Shown here in pieces: positions 9,223 through 11,982 of a stretch of 11,982 nt of DNA. Source of the stretch: Bolinopsis microptera (taxonomy: Eukaryota; Ctenophora; Tentaculata; Lobata; Bolinopsidae). Position 1 is the first letter of the stretch, and each line of letters starts with the position of its first letter. The translations under genes and the position numbers were made by a program. The notes under the pieces are model-generated. The model saw only the letters and a list, made by a program, of their open reading frames with translations, was not told the DNA's origin and searched no databases. The stretch spans positions 1 to 11,982 of the forward strand of contig NW_026971975.1 in assembly GCF_026151205.1 (NCBI RefSeq), given 5' to 3'.

Positions 9223-9642
9223 AAAAACAAACCGCGACTAAAAATGATCACAATAATTTTAAACTATGAAGAGGTGGGACACCTTATTCGCCCGGAATAA
9301 TTTGTTGTTGAATGTAACGGGGCAGGGATTTAAGCGGCCCCAAATATTGCGTGTAAAAATAATTGTATGTTACATTTTATATGACAACAACCTTGGTAAA
9401 GGCGGATTTAGGTTTAGTTATGCTTGCTTATAGCCTTTTAATGAAACGATATTTTCCACTCTGTTCCCAGTTGTTTACGTTCTGTAAAAAAAACTATGGG
9501 CGGACCGGGGGGACGGGTTTTTTACTAAGGGAAGGAATTATGCAATTATATTAATCATATATGAAGGAGAAAGGTTGGACAGTGGGTTTTGCCAAGTTGG
9601 GGCTGGGTTTTAGAGTGAGTTTACAAACGAATTTTTAGGAAT
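9223..9642. other. Spacer between repeats A and B, no supportable gene
   Basis: The only open frame of note (9363-9554, +, 63 codons) has no motif and no splice context. It reads as hydrophobic residues with a C-terminal GRTGGTGF that comes from G-runs. No RNA gene or regulatory site is supportable. Confidence 0.55.
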
Positions 9643-9853
9643 CCAAGGTTCATTTTTTATTCATTTCTTTCGGTTCATTTCATGGAACCAAGGGATTATT
9701 TGGGCCACTTCTGATGAGAGACTGAAACATGTTAGTTTCAATCCATTGGGCCCCCCCTAACCATAAACAGAATCAATTTTTTAAGTCAGTCCAGGGCCAT
9801 ATAACTACTGCCCAAAAAGCCTGTTCCAAAATTTGGTCTCAATCCAGTTTCCA
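9643..9853 (+). repeat. Repeat B, copy 1
   Basis: It aligns directly with 10023-10199, starting about 380 bp downstream. Shared words in order include TTCATTTTTT, TTCATTTC, GTTCATTTCATG, CACTTCTGAT, GACTGAA, ACATGTTAGTT, ATCAATTTT, TAAGTCAGTCCAGG, ATAACTACTGCCC, AAAAGCCTGTTCCAAA and CTCAAT. This copy is about 34 bases longer, largely through longer homopolymers (CCAAAATTTGG here against CCAAATTTG in copy 2) and a few inserted bases around the CCCCCC run at 9752. It contains GGTTCAT-TTC-ATGGAACC at 9672-9689, nearly palindromic. No shared coding frame. Family unknown. Confidence 0.85.
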
Positions 9854-10022
9854 CAAAAATCTCCAAACTACTCTGAAAACCAAAAAAATGGGGGACATTG
9901 CCCTTAGAAGCCCTTTCTTGGAGCATGCTAGAGCCTCCAAAAACTTTTTCAGGAATTACTCCTAGTATCCAATTACCAATCGATTTCTGATTGATTTTCA
10001 ACTCATTTCAGGCCGATTTCTA
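9854..10022. other. Spacer between the two repeat B copies
   Basis: Unique within this window: I find no equivalent after copy 2, so repeat B is not a continuing tandem array here. Short open frames on both strands (9729-9965 on +, 9786-10001 on -) run through copy 1 into this spacer. They carry no recognisable motif. Confidence 0.5.
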
Positions 10023-10199
10023 TGGAAAGTTCATTTTTTGTTCATTTCGTTCATTTCATGAACCAGGGGATCATTTGGCACTTCTGATCAGTGACTGAAC
10101 ATGTTAGTTCCCATGCCCCTTATACCAGATCAATTTTAAGTCAGTCCAGGCATAACTACTGCCCCAAAAGCCTGTTCCAAATTTGTCTCAATTCTGTCT
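10023..10199 (+). repeat. Repeat B, copy 2
   Basis: Same-orientation partner of 9643-9853. Its left part has three successive GTTCATTT words (10029, 10040 and 10049). The last forms a perfect palindromic pair, GTTCAT-TTC-ATGAAC at 10049-10063. It also contains TGATCA followed by GTGACTGAACATGTTAGTTC. Homopolymers are shorter than in copy 1, suggesting this part of the sequence is better resolved. Possible origins are a short non-autonomous element inserted twice or a local duplication; the present sequence cannot separate these. Confidence 0.85.
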
Positions 10200-10245
10200 T
10201 ACTGTTCCAAAATATCGGATTCATGAACTCTTAGGTTTACTATTC

Positions 10246-10263
10246 TGTGTGTGTGTGTGTGTG
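10246..10263 (+). repeat. (TG)9 microsatellite
   Basis: Nine uninterrupted TG units, followed by imperfect continuation (ACTGTGAGTGTAA). It separates repeat B copy 2 from the CpG-rich hairpin block. A typical eukaryotic dinucleotide repeat. Confidence 0.9.
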
Positions 10264-10292
10264 ACTGTGAGTGTAACCACTATAATTAGCAT

Positions 10293-10308
10293 TGCTTCGA
10301 TTGAAGCA
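10293..10308. repeat. Hairpin 1: 6-bp stem, GATT loop
   Basis: TGCTTC (10293-10298) and GAAGCA (10303-10308) are perfectly complementary around a four-base loop. It is the first of three hairpins within 90 bp. The TTCGATT core loosely resembles part of a pol III B box, but no A box or tRNA-like fold is present, so I do not call a tRNA or SINE head. Confidence 0.5.
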
Positions 10309-10341
10309 CGGTTAGAGCCGCGCGCACGTGTAGACGGTGGA

Positions 10342-10359
10342 GTTACTGGGCACAGTAAC
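10342..10359. repeat. Hairpin 2: 7-bp stem, GGCA loop
   Basis: GTTACTG (10342-10348) and CAGTAAC (10353-10359) form a perfect seven-base stem around a four-base loop. It is the strongest of the three structures. A nearby GCCAGTAAC at 10431-10439 repeats the right arm and could pair with the left arm as an alternative. Function unknown. Confidence 0.6.
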
Positions 10360-10366
10360 CCTCAGA

Positions 10367-10381
10367 CTGGGTGGCGCCCAG
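10367..10381. repeat. Hairpin 3: 5-bp stem, TGGCG loop
   Basis: CTGGG (10367-10371) and CCCAG (10377-10381) flank a five-base loop; the centre also holds the palindrome GGCGCC. It lies seven bases after hairpin 2. Such short stems arise often by chance, so its weight comes from the clustering. Confidence 0.4.
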
Positions 10382-11407
10382 CCTTTCATTTCACCGAATG
10401 TCTATGTTAATGATAATTATAGCCTGGGGTCGCCAGTAACAGGAAAGTGTGGAGTATTGGTTATATGTGTGAGTAAGGGCCAATTGTAAACATGTAGGTG
10501 GACAAATATTTGTTATGACTAACGATTAGATATAATCTGCCGTACACATTAAGAGATTGTAACAATTACCCTCAATTTAACATGTTACCTGATTAAGAGA
10601 TAATCTATGCTATGTATAGGTCACGTTCCCTGATTTCTAAAGCCGCTCTCAATTACTATCTGTAATTTGACCCTGGAAATGTAACTAATTGAACAAATGG
10701 CAGATAATATTAATGATAAAATATAATATCGAGCTTGGAGGGGTTAATCAAAAGAAGCTATCAAATAAAGTGAATTGTTAAATGAATGTACTTAATTTAA
10801 AAAATAAAATAACAACCTTTATCCTATAAGTATATAATATAATATGAAAGATCGTTCGAGCTTTTGAGAAACTGAGAAAGTGGAAGAAAAGTCTACCATC
10901 TTGCAGATGAAAAAAACTATTACTATGAAAAACCACAATCGAAGTTTTATGAAATTTAATTCTTTCGGATTTTATCGATTCCGCTCGTTCTTAATTTTAT
11001 TATCTTCTTAATCTAAAAAATTAATCGAGTTTAAGGTTTTAAAAAAAAAGGAAAAAAAAAACTGTCGAAATTGTAAAGTATTTTCCATTGTTATAAAATC
11101 TATAAAGCTCCAAGGGATGGCTAAATCTAGTTTATTCTATGCCGCCACAATTAACAATAATACTTAATAAAATTTATTCATGGCAAAAACTCTAAAACAA
11201 AAAAAATTGGAATTATATTTCCGGCATTTAAAAAATCGGAAAATTTTTGTCTTAATTAGTATTATTTTAATATCGCTAAAAACGAATTTAATCTGAAAAA
11301 CTTATAAAAAATATTAACGTGGGAGAGTCCAATATTTTCTTACCTTTGGAGCGAGTTCCTTCGCAATTGGACGGAAGCCAAATTCCATTCTCGAAAGGAG
11401 GGAGGGG
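10382..11407. other. AT-rich non-coding stretch
   Basis: AT-rich sequence with frequent stops in all frames. The text looks cleaner than the left half, with fewer long G/C runs. ATTAAGAGAT appears twice (near 10549 and 10593). Runs of A at 11041-11070 are simple low complexity. I see no gene, structured RNA or tandem array. The right edge runs into repeat A copy 2. Confidence 0.6.
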
Positions 11408-11787
11408 AATGGAAATTTCAAGCTAAAATAGAAAGAGAGTTTAAAACTAAGTAGAATAATTTATGCCGCAGCATGCGTTATGGGAAAGGAAAAGGGACGT
11501 TTTGAATACTTAATAAAACCTGATAGTTTCCACTGTGCCAAAATATGGCAAAAAAACCATATAAAATTTTTCGGGGACGACGGGAATCTCGTCGAAACCA
11601 TTTTACCATGGGTAAAAAAACAGTTTATATGGCATTTACATTCTGCAAAAGCTACAGTTCTTCAAATGTTAAAAAAAAACACGGCGGAGCATTGAGGCCC
11701 AACATATTTACCCACTGGACTTTTTGGACCCACTACCACCCCTAATAACATGGTATAAATAGTACCACCAAACTCCAACGATAAAAT
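11408..11787 (+). repeat. Repeat A, copy 2 (diverged direct repeat)
   Basis: Partner of 8888-9222 in the same orientation. It is longer, with extra bases such as GCCGCAGCATGC around 11464-11475 and GGCATTTACATT near 11630. Two overlapping open + frames (11480-11695 and 11545-11745) cross it, but copy 1 does not preserve either, so I do not treat them as genes. The right edge is set at the last shared word, ACGATAAAA. Copy 1 and copy 2 bracket repeat B and the hairpin cluster. Confidence 0.85.
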
Positions 11788-11982
11788 TATAATTCATATA
11801 AAGCAAAAGGGAAGGCTTATGTAATTTTACCTAGGAAAAAATTTTTCAGTTGGAGGGACAGAGGGAAAAAACTATAATCATTGTTGTTGAGGACAGCTTT
11901 CGCAAGTTTATTATTATATTTATATAAGGGAAGGTTTTAGGGCCCCGTTTTGGGGTGGGGTTTGGGGTTTGTTTTTTAAAAT
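11788..11982. other. Window end, increasingly G/T-rich
   Basis: No gene is visible. The last 45 bases alternate G-runs and T-runs (TTTTGGGG, TGGGG, TTTGGGG), like the low-quality segment at 4660-6640. This looks like contig-end error or low complexity more than a telomere, since units are not regular and few are present. Confidence 0.5.

Noticed and set aside
10291-10308. Possible pol III B box or tRNA-derived SINE head (TTCGATT)
   Set aside because: No A box at the right distance, no cloverleaf, and the match to the B box is partial.
10183-10410. 75-codon + frame across the TG tract and hairpin block
   Set aside because: It starts in repeat B, passes through the microsatellite as a Val/Cys/Thr run and is not preserved in repeat B copy 1. 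Most likely non-coding.
11480-11745. Two overlapping + frames within repeat A copy 2
   Set aside because: The corresponding frames are not open in repeat A copy 1, so there is no sign of selection for a protein.
1-11982. CRISPR array, tRNA, rRNA, transposase or reverse transcriptase
   Set aside because: No regularly spaced direct repeats, no cloverleaf, no rRNA-like conserved words and no DDE, YxDD or similar catalytic context were seen on either strand, allowing that frameshifts could hide a broken ORF.

Overview
The window looks like nuclear DNA from an AT-rich eukaryote, most likely an animal. There is no prokaryotic gene density, no ribosome-binding-site or operon layout and no long ORF. 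It does hold intron-like splice sites, a TG microsatellite and diverged non-coding repeat copies. The organism cannot be named from what is visible. No gene family was recognised with confidence, and no complete biological system was found.

Sequence quality shapes the whole picture. Bases 1 to about 4,660 are dominated by A and C on the + strand, with C-runs up to 12. Bases about 4,660-6,640 are dominated by G and T, with G-runs up to 10. From about 6,900 onward the text becomes gradually more normal, though homopolymer lengths still vary between repeat copies. This fits a contig built from few, poorly corrected long reads, with a change of dominant read orientation near 4.66 kb. Reading frames in the left 6.6 kb cannot be trusted, and most long ORFs there are products of G/C homopolymers.

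Layout: 1-3,420, nothing supportable. 3,421-3,735, a weak exon candidate with both strands open. 4,342-4,485, a degenerate local repeat. 4,660-6,640, low-quality G/T-rich sequence. 6,968-8,148, the best coding candidate: four exon-like blocks on the + strand with GT-AG boundaries, compatible phases and short introns (132, 241 and 197 bp), family unknown. 8,150-8,887, AT-rich intergenic or intronic DNA. 8,888-9,222 and 11,408-11,787, two diverged direct copies of one repeat about 2.54 kb apart (repeat A). Between them lie two copies of a second repeat (repeat B, 9,643-9,853 and 10,023-10,199), a (TG)9 tract and a CpG-rich block with three consecutive short hairpins (10,293-10,381). The last 200 bp become G/T-rich again.

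The right 3.5 kb therefore looks like repeat-rich non-coding DNA downstream of, or in an intron of, a possible compact-intron gene. Repeat A flanking repeat B and the hairpin cluster could mark a composite or nested mobile element, but no transposase, reverse transcriptase or target-site duplication is visible.
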